A DNA stretch of 64,000 bases from Aquimarina pacifica (GTDB lineage Bacteria > Bacteroidota > Bacteroidia > Flavobacteriales > Flavobacteriaceae): assembly GCF_000520955.1 (NCBI RefSeq), contig NZ_JACC01000029.1, forward strand, positions 19,346 to 83,345, in the 5' to 3' direction. The translations under genes and the position numbers were made by a program. This document shows, in pieces, positions 27,268-37,508 of this stretch; the first letter of the stretch is position 1, and every line of letters starts with the position of its first letter. The notes below the pieces were generated by a model that did no database searches, was not told the origin of the DNA, and saw only the letters and a program-made list of their open reading frames with translations.

Positions 27268-29670
27268 CTAGAATTTAAAATTATAAGTCACTGATGGTAC
27301 TAAGCCAAAAATTGCTGTTCTGGTTGCTTCATTAGCACCTGTTTCTAGGTTTTGACCAAAAGATACGGATGCGGCATTCCTACGATTATAGACATTATAG
27401 ATTCCGAAAACCCATTCGCCTTTCCATCGTTTATGCGGTTTTCTATTAGGTCTGTATGTTGCAGAAATATCTAATCGATGATATGCGGTTAACCGATCAG
27501 AATTACGATCAGAATAACTCGCTATAGAAAACCCCTCATATTCGTATTGACCATTGGGATAGGTCACAGGTCTTCCGGTTTGAAATACCAGATTTGTTCC
27601 GAAACTCCATTTATCATTCAAAGTATACGACCCTGTTATTGAGATATCATGTGTTCTATCATAAGGCGTATTATACCAATCTCCATTATTAATCCCCGGA
27701 CCTCCTGCAGTACCTCCTAGGGTTCTTTGTTCTGATTTTGATAAGGTATAGGCAAACCACCCTGTAAATTTTCCTGTGTTTTTTCTGAGCAAAAACTCCA
27801 ATCCATAAGCTCTGGATTCTCCATTTAATATTTCTGTTTCGATAGTATTATTCCCTATCAAATCTGCTCCATCGATATAATCAATTCGATTGTCTGTTGT
27901 TTTGTAATAGGTTTCTAATTCTAGAGAGTAGGTTTTGTCTTTAAAGTTTCTAAAATATCCCAAGGCATACTGATCAGAACGTTGCGGCTTTATATATTGT
28001 CCACTAGGAGTCCATACATCTAAGGGGGTAATCGAAGCTGTATTAGACAGTAAATGAACATACTGTGCTGCGCGCGAATACCCTGCTTTTATCGATGATT
28101 TATCATTTAACTGATAAGCAAGTGCAGCTCTGGGTTCTAAGGTACCATAATTCTCAATGGTCTCATTTTTTTCAAAATCTGTTTCTCCAATAGGAATTCC
28201 ACGTTCATAAATACCTAAGGTCGTATTATAGACTACAGGTTGATCATTGGCATAATTTGTCATGGCCTGCCCACCAAATCTGCTAAAAACGCTGTATCGA
28301 GCACCGTATTGCAGTGTTAACTTATCACTGAGCTTATGCTCGGCATTGATGTAAATACCTCCTTCGAATGCTTTTTTTCTATCAAGATTAAAAGGATTTA
28401 TTTGTGAGGTTCCTGAGGTAGGACGAATTTGTCCCGGGTCAAAATCATAATAAATACCACTGACACCAAAATCTAAAGTATAGGTATCGCTTGCATACGA
28501 TTTTAGATCATACTTAAGATTATAAGTATTGATCGAGGACAGCCAATCGAACTTATCGGTCTCAATCCCTATTTTATAGTCATATTTACTATAAATAAAA
28601 GAAAGATTAGAAAACAACTTATTATTAAAAATATGATTCCATCGCAGGTTACCAGAAAGATTCCCATATCCCATAGTAAAATCATCACCAAACTTAAAAT
28701 TATCTCTTCCGAAATAACCAGATAGATATAATTTGTTATGCTTGTTAAGGCTATAATTTGTTTTAAGATTAAGGTCGTAAAAATTAGCACTATCATCTTC
28801 TCCCGCTACTTTTGCCAGCACTTGTGCATACGAACTTCTTCCTGCCACCAAAAATGATCCTTTTCCTTTAAACAAAGGCCCTTCTAGAGCCAATCGACTC
28901 GAAAGTAAACCAATCCCACCGCTCATTGCAAAATTCTTGCTATTCCCATCCTTTTGTCGAATATCCAATACAGAAGATACTCTGCCTCCAAAACGAGCCG
29001 GAATCCCACCTTTATACAACTTAACATCCTTAATGGCATCCGAATTAAAAACAGAAAAGAAACCAAAAAGATGGGAGGTATTATAAATAATGGCCTCATC
29101 TAATAATACTAAATTTTGATCTGCTGCCCCTCCCCGCACATGAAATCCTCCGAAACCTTCATTACTATTGGCAATTCCTGGTAACATCTGCAATGATTTT
29201 ATAATATCTATTTCTCCTAAAACAACAGGCATTTTTTTGATAGTTCCAATTTTTAGTTTGGCAATGCTCATTTCTGGCTTTCTCAGGCTTACGCGCTCTG
29301 TTTCTTCTGCCTCTATAATTACTTCTTCTAATTGAGTAGATGATTCTTGCATTTCAAAATCTATCTTTTGGTCCTCTTTTAGAGCAATACTTTTAGTCAC
29401 TTCTAAATATCCCAAATAGTAAACAATTAGATCATAACTCCCTTCTAATGTGGTGATAGAATAAAAACCATATTCGTTGGTGACAACACCTACAGAGGTT
29501 CCTTTGAGAAAAACAGATACTCCAGAAAGGGACTCTCCATTGCTTCCATCTGTAATTGTTCCACTAATTGTATGACTGACTTGTGCTTTTGATCCTGTAC
29601 AAAGAAAAAGTAACCCTAGAAAAACGAATAAAGCATGTATTTTTTTTTCTGGATGAGGTGCATATAGCAT
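27268..29670 (-). CDS. TonB-dependent outer-membrane receptor with carboxypeptidase-like N-terminal domain
   Basis: 800 residues from the ATG at 29670 (MLYAPHPEKKIHALFVF); the frame continues upstream to a TTG that is not needed. A signal peptide ends near CTGSKAQ. A CarboxypepD_reg-like domain (HTISGTITDGSNGESLSG) follows, then the plug (FHVRGGAADQNLVLLDEA and IPARFGGRVSSVLDIRQ). The beta-barrel ends in phenylalanine (PSVTYNFKF). It lacks SusC-specific features and pairs with DUF4249 rather than SusD, so peptide, metal or other small-ligand uptake is as likely as glycan uptake. Confidence 0.93.
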   Translation of the reverse strand: MLYAPHPEKKIHALFVFLGLLFLCTGSKAQVSHTISGTITDGSNGESLSGVSVFLKGTSVGVVTNEYGFYSITTLEGSYDLIVYYLGYLEVTKSIALKEDQKIDFEMQESSTQLEEVIIEAEETERVSLRKPEMSIAKLKIGTIKKMPVVLGEIDIIKSLQMLPGIANSNEGFGGFHVRGGAADQNLVLLDEAIIYNTSHLFGFFSVFNSDAIKDVKLYKGGIPARFGGRVSSVLDIRQKDGNSKNFAMSGGIGLLSSRLALEGPLFKGKGSFLVAGRSSYAQVLAKVAGEDDSANFYDLNLKTNYSLNKHNKLYLSGYFGRDNFKFGDDFTMGYGNLSGNLRWNHIFNNKLFSNLSFIYSKYDYKIGIETDKFDWLSSINTYNLKYDLKSYASDTYTLDFGVSGIYYDFDPGQIRPTSGTSQINPFNLDRKKAFEGGIYINAEHKLSDKLTLQYGARYSVFSRFGGQAMTNYANDQPVVYNTTLGIYERGIPIGETDFEKNETIENYGTLEPRAALAYQLNDKSSIKAGYSRAAQYVHLLSNTASITPLDVWTPSGQYIKPQRSDQYALGYFRNFKDKTYSLELETYYKTTDNRIDYIDGADLIGNNTIETEILNGESRAYGLEFLLRKNTGKFTGWFAYTLSKSEQRTLGGTAGGPGINNGDWYNTPYDRTHDISITGSYTLNDKWSFGTNLVFQTGRPVTYPNGQYEYEGFSIASYSDRNSDRLTAYHRLDISATYRPNRKPHKRWKGEWVFGIYNVYNRRNAASVSFGQNLETGANEATRTAIFGLVPSVTYNFKF

Positions 29671-30127
29671 AAAGAATAATTTTGTGATTAAATCTAAAAT
29701 TGTCAAAAACAGCGAATCATTGCATATTGCGGGTTATATAAAACCACTAAACTTTATGAAAATTTTATGTTAAGAACATCCTAAGGACGAGATCTATTAA
29801 CGGGATGTTACAAGTTATATTAGAGATTTTAAGAAGATTTAAGTCCAACGCAGATATTCTGGCGTACTTTTTATTCGTTGCTGAACCATATAATCACAAT
29901 TCAATTATGCCCTAGACATTCTTTATTGTTCGTTACCAAAAAAGAAATCAAAAAGGAGGTTTACGAATTCTTTCCCTATTAGTAATATCGCAAGAACTAA
30001 TCAAAAAAAATCTAGAGATACGAAACCGAAATTACATCCTTTTGACTGTATAAAATTCATACCTTTGGATATATTTATAAGCATCACTTTTGTGCTTTAC
30101 TATCTTTTACAAAACAACTTTAATTAA
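29671..30127. other. Divergent gene-free region with a -7 box for nadD
   Basis: 457 bases between the TonB receptor and nadD. TACCTTTG at 30060-30067 matches the -7 consensus on the plus strand. A TTTG lies at 30041-30044 but with a spacer of only 15. AAGGAGGTTTA at 29953-29963 looks like a strong ribosome site but no start codon follows. No ORF worth calling on either strand. Confidence 0.45.
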
Positions 30128-30709
30128 ATGAAAAACATAGGGCTCTATTTTGGGACATTTAATCCTATTCATATCGGTCATTTGGCGATTGCCAATCATA
30201 TGGCAGAATTTTCTGATCTTGATGAATTATGGATGGTGGTGACACCTCACAACCCTTTTAAAAAGAAAAGTTCTTTATTAGATAATCACCATCGATATGA
30301 AATGGTCTATCAAGCAACAAAAGACTATCCCAAGCTACAACCTAGTGACATAGAATTTAAGCTACCTCAACCCAATTATACCACTGACACCCTTATCTAC
30401 TTGCAAGAAAAATACCCGAATGATAGATTTAGTCTAATCATGGGAGAAGATAACCTGAAGAGTTTTCATAAATGGAAAAATTATGAAGTGATTCTAGAAC
30501 ACCATGATCTTTATGTTTATCCTAGAATTTCTGCAGGCATTACAGATAGTCAATTTGAGAACCATCCTAAAATTAATCGGGTGGATGCACCCATCATGGA
30601 AATTTCTTCAACTTTTATTCGAAAATCTATTATTGATAATAAAAATATACGCCCTCTTCTACCTGGAGCCGTTTGGGATTATATTGATGAAATGAATTTT
30701 TATAAATAA
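30128..30709 (+). CDS. nadD: Nicotinate-nucleotide adenylyltransferase
   Basis: Transfers AMP to nicotinate mononucleotide in NAD synthesis. It has 193 residues. The nucleotidyltransferase motif LYFGTFNPIHIGHLAIANH is at residues 6-24. MVVTPHNPFKKK and the C-terminal ISSTFIRKSI (ISSTxxR) complete the family signature. In many flavobacteria this gene follows yicC-gmk directly; here a 5-kb block separates them. Confidence 0.96.
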   Translation: MKNIGLYFGTFNPIHIGHLAIANHMAEFSDLDELWMVVTPHNPFKKKSSLLDNHHRYEMVYQATKDYPKLQPSDIEFKLPQPNYTTDTLIYLQEKYPNDRFSLIMGEDNLKSFHKWKNYEVILEHHDLYVYPRISAGITDSQFENHPKINRVDAPIMEISSTFIRKSIIDNKNIRPLLPGAVWDYIDEMNFYK

Positions 30710-30746
30710 TTTACAAAATATATATTTTTCATAGCATTCTAATTTC

Positions 30747-31406
30747 TTATTCCTCATAAGGATTCAACGCTACTTTTGCTCTTTTAATTAGACTATGCAC
30801 ACGATCGCTTCCACCAGCAATAATGGCTGCGGTAAGAATAATATCAATAGATTGAAGTATCGTTGCTTGCATACCTAATCCTCCCTCCTCTACATCAAAT
30901 AAGACCCCAGAGTTAAACAAAGCACCAGTTAGAATGCGAATTCCTGAAAATGAAATTAGCAACCCCATAATAAAACTTATCACCCGAATTCTTCGTTGTC
31001 TTTTTAGTCCCTGTTGCTCTAATTCTATTTTTAGTTCTTCTCTTTCTCTTACCATACGCCGTTTATTCTCTTTTTGCTCCTTTGTAAGCAGTATAATCTG
31101 CTCATCGATTTCAGAAACAAGTGCTTCTGGGTCCATTTTTTCTAATATAGCATTGATTTTTTGAATCCTTTTTTTTGACGCTTCTTTCTTTTTTTTGTTA
31201 GCATCAAATACAAATATCTCTATGGATTGTTCTACCACTAACATAATAATCGAAACATATCCCAACACACCAATTATTGTACTTGGTTCTATTATTGTAA
31301 GGTCAAGTGAGGGTAATTGGTCTTCAAAAAATATAAAAGCCACTATGGTTGTAATAGCAAGGAGAATGAAAAGGATCACTGTAAGGTATTTATAGAATAG
31401 TTTCAT
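30747..31406 (-). CDS. Membrane protein with central coiled coil, unknown function
   Basis: 219 residues. Two transmembrane helices lie near 8-28 and 43-65. A highly charged coiled coil (about 72-140, rich in K, E and Q, with KRIQKINAILEKM and REREELKIELEQQ) follows. Two more hydrophobic helices lie near 143-167 and 185-200. No enzymatic motif is seen. It is convergent with nadD (37 bases). Confidence 0.8.
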   Translation of the reverse strand: MKLFYKYLTVILFILLAITTIVAFIFFEDQLPSLDLTIIEPSTIIGVLGYVSIIMLVVEQSIEIFVFDANKKKKEASKKRIQKINAILEKMDPEALVSEIDEQIILLTKEQKENKRRMVREREELKIELEQQGLKRQRRIRVISFIMGLLISFSGIRILTGALFNSGVLFDVEEGGLGMQATILQSIDIILTAAIIAGGSDRVHSLIKRAKVALNPYEE

Positions 31407-31569
31407 CTCTCAGAAATGGTTTTAATGTATATTCATATAAAAATACAAAACTACGAGTACAAAAGTCAAGAGATCTTCGATTATACTAAATACATTATAA
31501 CAAAGACAGTTTAGCTGTATTTTATACAAAATCCGAAATCTTGAGTCAGAACATAAACATTATAAGGTA

Positions 31570-32025
31570 TCATTTTCTTAGATTCCTTAAGCCTTCGTAG
31601 ACTACTATGCCTACGGCATTCGCAAGATTTAGGCTTCTAATATGAGGGTTGTGTAACGGTATTTTGTATAGTTGATCTGCAAATTGATCTGTAATTTGTT
31701 TTGATAAACCTGCAGATTCTTTTCCGAAAACAAAAAACATATCGTCTTCATACGGGATATCATAGTACTCCTTTTTTGCATGACTCGAGAGAAAGGTCAT
31801 TTTTTTGTCTTTATGCATTTCAAAAAACTCATCTGCATTTTCATAGGTATGCAATTCGATATGTTTCCAGTAGTCTAATCCGGCTCTTTTGAGTCTGGAA
31901 TCAGTAATCTCAAAACCAAAAGGTTTTACCAAATGTAATATGGATCCTGATGCTAAACTTAGCCTACCAATATTACCCGTATTTGTATGTATTTCTGGTT
32001 CTATGAGAACAATGTTATAGGGCAT
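31570..32025 (-). CDS. trmL: tRNA (cytidine/uridine-34-2'-O)-methyltransferase
   Basis: 151 residues, the size of the minimal SPOUT methyltransferase TrmL, which 2'-O-methylates the wobble base of certain tRNA-Leu. It shows EPEIHTNTGNIGRL at the start, the trefoil-knot motifs VFGKESAGLS and the C-terminal IPLHNPHIRSLNLANAVGIVVYEGL. It stands between an enoyl-CoA hydratase gene and a membrane protein gene, with 52 bases to the former. Confidence 0.93.
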   Translation of the reverse strand: MPYNIVLIEPEIHTNTGNIGRLSLASGSILHLVKPFGFEITDSRLKRAGLDYWKHIELHTYENADEFFEMHKDKKMTFLSSHAKKEYYDIPYEDDMFFVFGKESAGLSKQITDQFADQLYKIPLHNPHIRSLNLANAVGIVVYEGLRNLRK

Positions 32026-32077
32026 TAGAATATATCTTCTTTTTGATCATAAAAAATTATCGGTATTTTCCTCTATT

Positions 32078-32857
32078 CTATTTTCCTGGAAAATCTGCTT
32101 TACGTTTCTCTAAAAATGCCGAAGTTCCTTCTTTAAAATCTTCGGTACCAAAGCAATTGCCAAACTGTTCTATTTCTACATTATATCCATTCACTCCATC
32201 TTCGTAACCTGCATTAATGGCTTTTATCGCTGCACCTATGGCTACCGAAGAGTTTCGCATAATTTTACTTCCTAATTTCTCTGCTAATGCTAATAGCTCT
32301 TCGGGTGTAGTGATATGATTTACTAAACCGTATTGTAATGCCTGTTGGGCATCGATCATTCCTGCTGTCATAATCATTTCCATCGCCCTTCCTTTTCCTA
32401 CTAATTGAGGAAGTCGTTGCGTACCTCCATATCCAGGTATCACTCCCAAAGACACTTCTGGGAGCCCCATTTTGGCTGTATCACTGGCAATTCTAAAATG
32501 TGCTGCCATCGCTAGCTCTAAACCACCACCCAATGCAAAGCCATTAACCGCAGCAATGACCGGAGTTGTGAGATTTGCTACAAAATCAAAAAGTAGTTCC
32601 TGCCCTTTGGCTGCTAGTTTTCCTCCTTCACCAACCGAAAAATGTGCAAACTCACTTATATCAGCTCCTGCAACAAAGGCTTTCTCTCCGCTCCCGGTAA
32701 TAATAATTACTTTGGTGTCTGTATCTAATTCAGCTACACGAAAAGCAGCATGTAGTTCCTGAATGGTATCTTTATTAAGGGCATTGAGCTTTGATGGACG
32801 ATTAATAGTTATCCTGGTAATACCATTATTTTGCGCTGTAAGAATGTTGGTATACAT
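32078..32857 (-). CDS. Enoyl-CoA hydratase/isomerase (crotonase family)
   Basis: 259 residues, the normal single-domain length. The oxyanion-hole motifs are AFVAGADISEF and GFALGGGLELAMA. The second catalytic glutamate region is GLPEVSLGVIPGYGGTQRL. Both acid residues expected of a hydratase are present, so short-chain enoyl-CoA hydration (crotonase-like, fatty-acid or butyrate metabolism) is most likely. The 3-oxoacid CoA-transferase genes 4 kb away fit the same area of metabolism. Confidence 0.9.
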   Translation of the reverse strand: MYTNILTAQNNGITRITINRPSKLNALNKDTIQELHAAFRVAELDTDTKVIIITGSGEKAFVAGADISEFAHFSVGEGGKLAAKGQELLFDFVANLTTPVIAAVNGFALGGGLELAMAAHFRIASDTAKMGLPEVSLGVIPGYGGTQRLPQLVGKGRAMEMIMTAGMIDAQQALQYGLVNHITTPEELLALAEKLGSKIMRNSSVAIGAAIKAINAGYEDGVNGYNVEIEQFGNCFGTEDFKEGTSAFLEKRKADFPGK

Positions 32858-32967
32858 GTGATTTTATGTTTTTTAACTTCCGCATAAGCGAAAACTTAAT
32901 TTGTACTTATATTTTAATCAGTTGGTTAGGTTATTGTAAAGTTATTCCTTCTTAAAAAGAAATCAGA

Positions 32968-34425
32968 TTACACCTTCGGAAATCTAACTTTAAAAATGGT
33001 TCCCTCTCCTTCTTTTGAAGTAAAGGTAATACTTCCGTTATAGGTTTCTATAATATTTTTAACCATACCCAATCCGAGTCCCATTCCGCTTGTTTTAGTT
33101 GTAAACTTTGGTTCAAAAATCTTACCTTGATTTTCTTCTGATATCCCTATTCCGTTGTCTGTAACAGTTATGACCACATCTTTATCTTCTACAAATACAT
33201 GTACTCTAATTTTGGGTGTTCGATCTTCAGGAATAGATTGTATACCATTCTTTACCAAATTAGTAACGACTCTAATAAGTTGTGTGCGGTCAAAATCAGC
33301 AATAATTTCTTCTTTCTCTGAAGGAAAAACAATATAAGATTCATCAAAAATATCCAAAGCTAACCCGACAACCTTTACTACGTTAAGCGTTTCTACTTGT
33401 TGAGCAGGCATTTGGGCAAAATTCGAGAATGCCGATGCAATAGAACTCATTGTATCAATTTGTTGAATTAGTGTAGCACTATACTCACTTACCTTTTGAT
33501 GTATATTTGCATCATTGGGATCAAACTTACGCTGAAAACTTTGTACTGTAAGTCGCATAGGAGTTAACGGATTCTTAATCTCATGCGCTACTTGTTTTGC
33601 CATTTCTCGCCAAGCTGCTTCTCGTTCACTTTTAGCCAACTTTACTGCGCTATTCTCAAGTTCGTCGACCATACTATTGTATGCATTTACAAGAGAATAA
33701 ATTTCTTCACTAGCGTTGCCGATAGCAATTCGTTTATTTTCTTTATTTAATCTAGTTTGATCAATCGTGTCTGATATAGTTTTTAGAGAACGAGTAATAT
33801 ATTTTGAAAGAAAATATGCCAAGGCAATCGCAATTAATAACATCAAAATGTATACTTGACCCAAACGCTTTAAAAATTCCTTGAGTTCTCTAGTGATAAA
33901 ATCATCATTTTCTAGATAAGGAACATTAAGAATAGCGAGCGGCTTTGCTCTACCATCAGAAATATAGGTATAAGAAGACAAAAACTTTTTATCTTCTTTT
34001 TCTGATTTGATCAAATATCGTTTGTCATAAAGAGAAGCTAACGTATCAATAATAACAGGTGGTAATTTATGCCCGATAGTATCTTCTATAAAGTTACCTT
34101 CTGACTGAATTAATATACTACCCGATAGATCATAAATATTAATTGGTAGCGAGTGTTCTTCAGAAATTTGATAAATACGCCCTCTTTCTCTAAAAATTAA
34201 GGTAACATTTTCTTCATTAACAGGGTATGTCGTACTTTTTAAAACATTATTGATAGCTATTTGTATGCGCTCTTCTTTTCTCTCGAGACGTTCCTGGTGA
34301 TATTCTTCTGCTTCTTCTTTATATTGATAAATTGTTACAGCGGCAATTAGTATAGAAGCTACTAATACCAATAAAGTCATCGTAATAAAAATTCGTGTAC
34401 GAAGGGAGAGTTTTAGCAACGTCAT
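32968..34425 (-). CDS. NtrY-like sensor histidine kinase with HAMP domain
   Basis: 485 residues. A membrane helix near 10-33, a periplasmic sensor region of about 150 residues, a second helix near 190-210, then HAMP. The phospho-acceptor is H281 in VAHEIKNPLTP, the form typical of NtrY/NtrB kinases. The ATPase domain has LVTNLVKNGIQSI, TDNGIGI and GLGLGMVKNII. No response regulator lies beside it. It is divergent from the peptide ABC ATPase gene (104 bases). Confidence 0.92.
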   Translation of the reverse strand: MTLLKLSLRTRIFITMTLLVLVASILIAAVTIYQYKEEAEEYHQERLERKEERIQIAINNVLKSTTYPVNEENVTLIFRERGRIYQISEEHSLPINIYDLSGSILIQSEGNFIEDTIGHKLPPVIIDTLASLYDKRYLIKSEKEDKKFLSSYTYISDGRAKPLAILNVPYLENDDFITRELKEFLKRLGQVYILMLLIAIALAYFLSKYITRSLKTISDTIDQTRLNKENKRIAIGNASEEIYSLVNAYNSMVDELENSAVKLAKSEREAAWREMAKQVAHEIKNPLTPMRLTVQSFQRKFDPNDANIHQKVSEYSATLIQQIDTMSSIASAFSNFAQMPAQQVETLNVVKVVGLALDIFDESYIVFPSEKEEIIADFDRTQLIRVVTNLVKNGIQSIPEDRTPKIRVHVFVEDKDVVITVTDNGIGISEENQGKIFEPKFTTKTSGMGLGLGMVKNIIETYNGSITFTSKEGEGTIFKVRFPKV

Positions 34426-34529
34426 GTTTCTTTTTGAGCCATAAATATACTAAATATCTTACCAAAATAGTTCTAAAAACGAATCATGGTCCGCACTGAT
34501 TTTCCTAAATTTACTTCTATAATTGCATT

Positions 34530-36224
34530 ATGGATAATACAACTCTACTTTCAGTACAAAATCTTTGTGTTTCTTTTTTAACAGAAGGAAACAAAAATCA
34601 AGTGCTTCATAATATTTCTTTTGATATTCATAAAAATGAAATTTTGGGTATGGTTGGAGAGTCTGGAAGCGGCAAATCGGTTGCTTCATTATCTATACTG
34701 GGTTTATTACCCAAAAAGAACACTAAAATAACAGGGGCTATTAACTATAATGACACCTCTCTTACAACTCTTACAGACAAAGAGTACAGATCCATTCGAG
34801 GTAATGAGATTGCGATGATTTTTCAGGAACCTATGAGTTCGCTAAATCCTTCAATGAGATGTGGTAAGCAAGTAGCAGAGATCCTTAAACAACATACTAC
34901 TTTATCAAAAAATGACATCCGAAATGAAGTGTTATCATTATTTGAGAAAGTGCAACTACCAGACACGACACGAGCCTATACGTCCTATCCGCATCAATTA
35001 AGTGGTGGACAAAAGCAACGTATTATGATTGCTATGGCTATCGCTTGCAAGCCAAAACTCCTTATTGCTGACGAACCTACAACGGCACTAGATGTAACGG
35101 TACAAAAAGAAATTATTGGTTTACTTAAAACCCTTCAGAGGGATTATAAAATGAGTATTTTATTTATCTCTCATGACCTTTCTTTGGTGTCCGAAATAGC
35201 GGATCAGGTGTTGGTATTATATAAAGGAAATATAGAGGAGTACGGAACTACTGATGCTATTTTTTCTGCTCCAAAAAAAGAGTATACCAAAGCCCTTATC
35301 AATGCTAGACCCCCTATGAATATTCGATATAAAAAACTGCCTACAATAAGCGATTTTCTCGAAGGTGAGGATCAAGAAAGACAAGTTATCTCTATCGAAG
35401 AACGAAAACAAAAACATCAAAATCTATATAGTAATCCCCCGTTACTTGAAGTTATTAATGTTGAAAAAAGTTATTTTTCTAAGGCAGGTTTCTTTAACAA
35501 AAAAGAATTTAAGGCTGTAGATGATGTAAGCTTTAAATTATATGAAGGAGAGACCCTAGGGCTTGTAGGAGAATCCGGTTGTGGTAAATCTACACTAGGA
35601 AATACCATTCTACAATTAGACAAAGCGAATAAAGGTCAAATTATATATAAAGGTCAAGACATAACGAACTTATCTGCTACAGGTATACGAAACCTTCGAA
35701 AAGAGATTCAACTTATTTTTCAAGATCCTTTTGCCTCCTTAAATCCAAGATTAACTGTAGGAAAAGCAATTATGGAACCCATGAAGGCCCATGGACTATA
35801 TCCCAACGATACTGAATGCAAACAAAAAGTTTTAGCGTTATTACGACGAGTAAGCCTTACCGAAGCTCATTTTGATAGATACCCGCATGAATTTAGTGGT
35901 GGGCAGCGTCAACGCATTGGTATTGCCAGAACTATTGCACTACAGCCAAAATTGATTGTATGTGACGAATCAGTAAGTGCTCTTGATATTTCGGTACAAG
36001 CGCAAGTGTTGAATTTGCTAAATGAATTAAAGGAAAAATTTGGTTTTACATATATTTTTATCTCACATGATCTAGCTGTTGTAAAATATATGTCGGATCA
36101 ATTACTAGTTATGAATGCTGGTAAAATTGAAGAAAAAGGAGATGCCGATGCGATTTATGACGATCCACAAAAAGAGTATACAAAAAAACTTATTAGTGCT
36201 ATTCCAAAAAATACTGCCGAATAA
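34530..36224 (+). CDS. Fused dual-ATPase subunit of a peptide/nickel-type ABC transporter
   Basis: 564 residues with two complete ABC cassettes, as in YejF or a fused OppDF. Cassette 1 (about 1-260): Walker A GESGSGKS, signature LSGGQKQR, Walker B LLIADEPTTALD. Cassette 2 (about 300-560): GESGCGKST, FSGGQRQR, LIVCDESVSALD. Each is followed by the short OppD/F-type tail (EYTKALINARPP and EYTKKLISAIP). Permease and binding-protein genes are not adjacent, which is usual in this phylum. Confidence 0.94.
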   Translation: MDNTTLLSVQNLCVSFLTEGNKNQVLHNISFDIHKNEILGMVGESGSGKSVASLSILGLLPKKNTKITGAINYNDTSLTTLTDKEYRSIRGNEIAMIFQEPMSSLNPSMRCGKQVAEILKQHTTLSKNDIRNEVLSLFEKVQLPDTTRAYTSYPHQLSGGQKQRIMIAMAIACKPKLLIADEPTTALDVTVQKEIIGLLKTLQRDYKMSILFISHDLSLVSEIADQVLVLYKGNIEEYGTTDAIFSAPKKEYTKALINARPPMNIRYKKLPTISDFLEGEDQERQVISIEERKQKHQNLYSNPPLLEVINVEKSYFSKAGFFNKKEFKAVDDVSFKLYEGETLGLVGESGCGKSTLGNTILQLDKANKGQIIYKGQDITNLSATGIRNLRKEIQLIFQDPFASLNPRLTVGKAIMEPMKAHGLYPNDTECKQKVLALLRRVSLTEAHFDRYPHEFSGGQRQRIGIARTIALQPKLIVCDESVSALDISVQAQVLNLLNELKEKFGFTYIFISHDLAVVKYMSDQLLVMNAGKIEEKGDADAIYDDPQKEYTKKLISAIPKNTAE

Positions 36225-36849
36225 ACTAGATATTCTAATTCACCTCACTTTATCAATTTCTTAATATTAACTATAGGGACGAGAGGGTTTCTCGGGATAG
36301 CATACAAATAAAAAACCTGTTACGTTTTATTAAAACTCTAACAGGTCTCATTCATCGCGACTTGGGGATAGTTACGATTACTAACTAACAACAAAAATTA
36401 CATCAATAAAAATACTTTTTTAGCTACATAAACACAGTTTGAAATCAATTCTATTGTAGGCTTGATTGACTTCTGTAGACTATTCATTCTTTTTTTCATA
36501 ATTTGGGATAAAATGTGTGGGTTATTATTTTGTTTACATCAATTAAAAAAATTAGTACTCAACTATTATTTTTTAAATACACTGCAATATGCAAATTATT
36601 TTCAATAAAAACGTTGAAATACACCAAAAATCGTTGAAATACACATAATTTTAACATTTGATTCAAAAACCGTAGTATTTCGGTATTAAAGTAAAGGTTT
36701 AAGTATCTTTTTTCTTGCAAAAATTGTAATCTTTTTCCTTCAAAATGATAAAATTAAGCCCTCTAAAAAGCAAACGTTTTCTTTTGGCTTTTATTATCCG
36801 CCCTAAATTAGTTATTATTCGACACTCTTGCAATAGAATTAGTCAAAAA
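36225..36849. other. 625-base gene-free region with a hairpin at 36315-36346
   Basis: After the ABC gene stop there is a nested hairpin: outer arms ACCTGTTA (36315-36322) and TAACAGGT (36339-36346), inner arms GTTTTA and TAAAAC. It is probably a terminator serving the plus strand, though the T-tract is poor. The remainder is very AT-rich. The only ORF of note is 37 codons from 36746, running into the end of the convergent CoA-transferase gene, and I do not call it. Confidence 0.5.
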
Positions 36850-37506
36850 TCAATTTAAAATCATTTCGGGTATATTTCCCTCAATTATCAGGTTTCCTTC
36901 CGTAGCTTTTTTGATTTCCTCTACCGAAACTCCAGGGGCTCTTTCTAAGAGTTTAAACCCGTTTTCTGTCACTTCCAAAAACCCCAAATTTGTAACTATT
37001 TTTTTCACACAGTTCACACCTGTGAGTGGCAATGAACATTTTTTTAATAATTTAGATTTTCCCGCTTTATTGGTGTGCATCATCGCTACAATAATATTCT
37101 CGGCGCTCGCAACTAGGTCCATTGCTCCTCCCATTCCTTTGACCATTTTACCTGGGATTTTCCAATTTGCTATATCTCCTTTTTCAGAAACCTCCATAGC
37201 TCCTAATACTGTTAAATCAACATGTTTGCCTCGTATCATACCAAAACTCATAGAAGAATCAAAAAAAGAAGCTCCGGGCATCGTAGTTATCGTTTGCTTT
37301 CCCGCATTAATAATATCGGCATCCTCTTCTCCCTCAAAAGGGAAAGGCCCCATACCCAAAACGCCATTTTCGCTTTGAAAATCTACCTCTATACCTTGCG
37401 GAATATAATTCGCCACAAGCGTGGGTATGCCAATTCCTAAATTGACAAAATATTTATCCTTTAGTTCTCCTGCAATTCGTCTTGCAATTCCGTTTTTATC
37501 TAACAT
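36850..37506 (-). CDS. scoB: 3-oxoacid CoA-transferase, subunit B
   Basis: 218 residues. The active-site glutamate lies in SENGVLGMGP. GIGIPTLVANYIP and PGKMVKGMGGAMDL are family hallmarks. With subunit A it moves CoA between succinyl-CoA and acetoacetate (or related acids). It is the last gene of a four-gene minus-strand unit in which the two subunits are separated by a zinc-ribbon and a peroxiredoxin gene; it starts two bases after the zinc-ribbon stop. Confidence 0.95.
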   Translation of the reverse strand: MLDKNGIARRIAGELKDKYFVNLGIGIPTLVANYIPQGIEVDFQSENGVLGMGPFPFEGEEDADIINAGKQTITTMPGASFFDSSMSFGMIRGKHVDLTVLGAMEVSEKGDIANWKIPGKMVKGMGGAMDLVASAENIIVAMMHTNKAGKSKLLKKCSLPLTGVNCVKKIVTNLGFLEVTENGFKLLERAPGVSVEEIKKATEGNLIIEGNIPEMILN

Positions 37507-37508
37507 GA

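Noticed and set aside
25176..29963. AAGGAGGTTTA at 25176 and 29953 as possible insertion-site repeats around the gmk-nadD block
   Set aside because: An 11-base match is expected many times by chance in 64 kb, and flanking similarity is weak.
36746..36859. 37-codon plus-strand ORF (MIKLSPLKSKRF) before scoB
   Set aside because: Ends inside the convergent scoB gene, has no ribosome site and a composition expected of AT-rich DNA.
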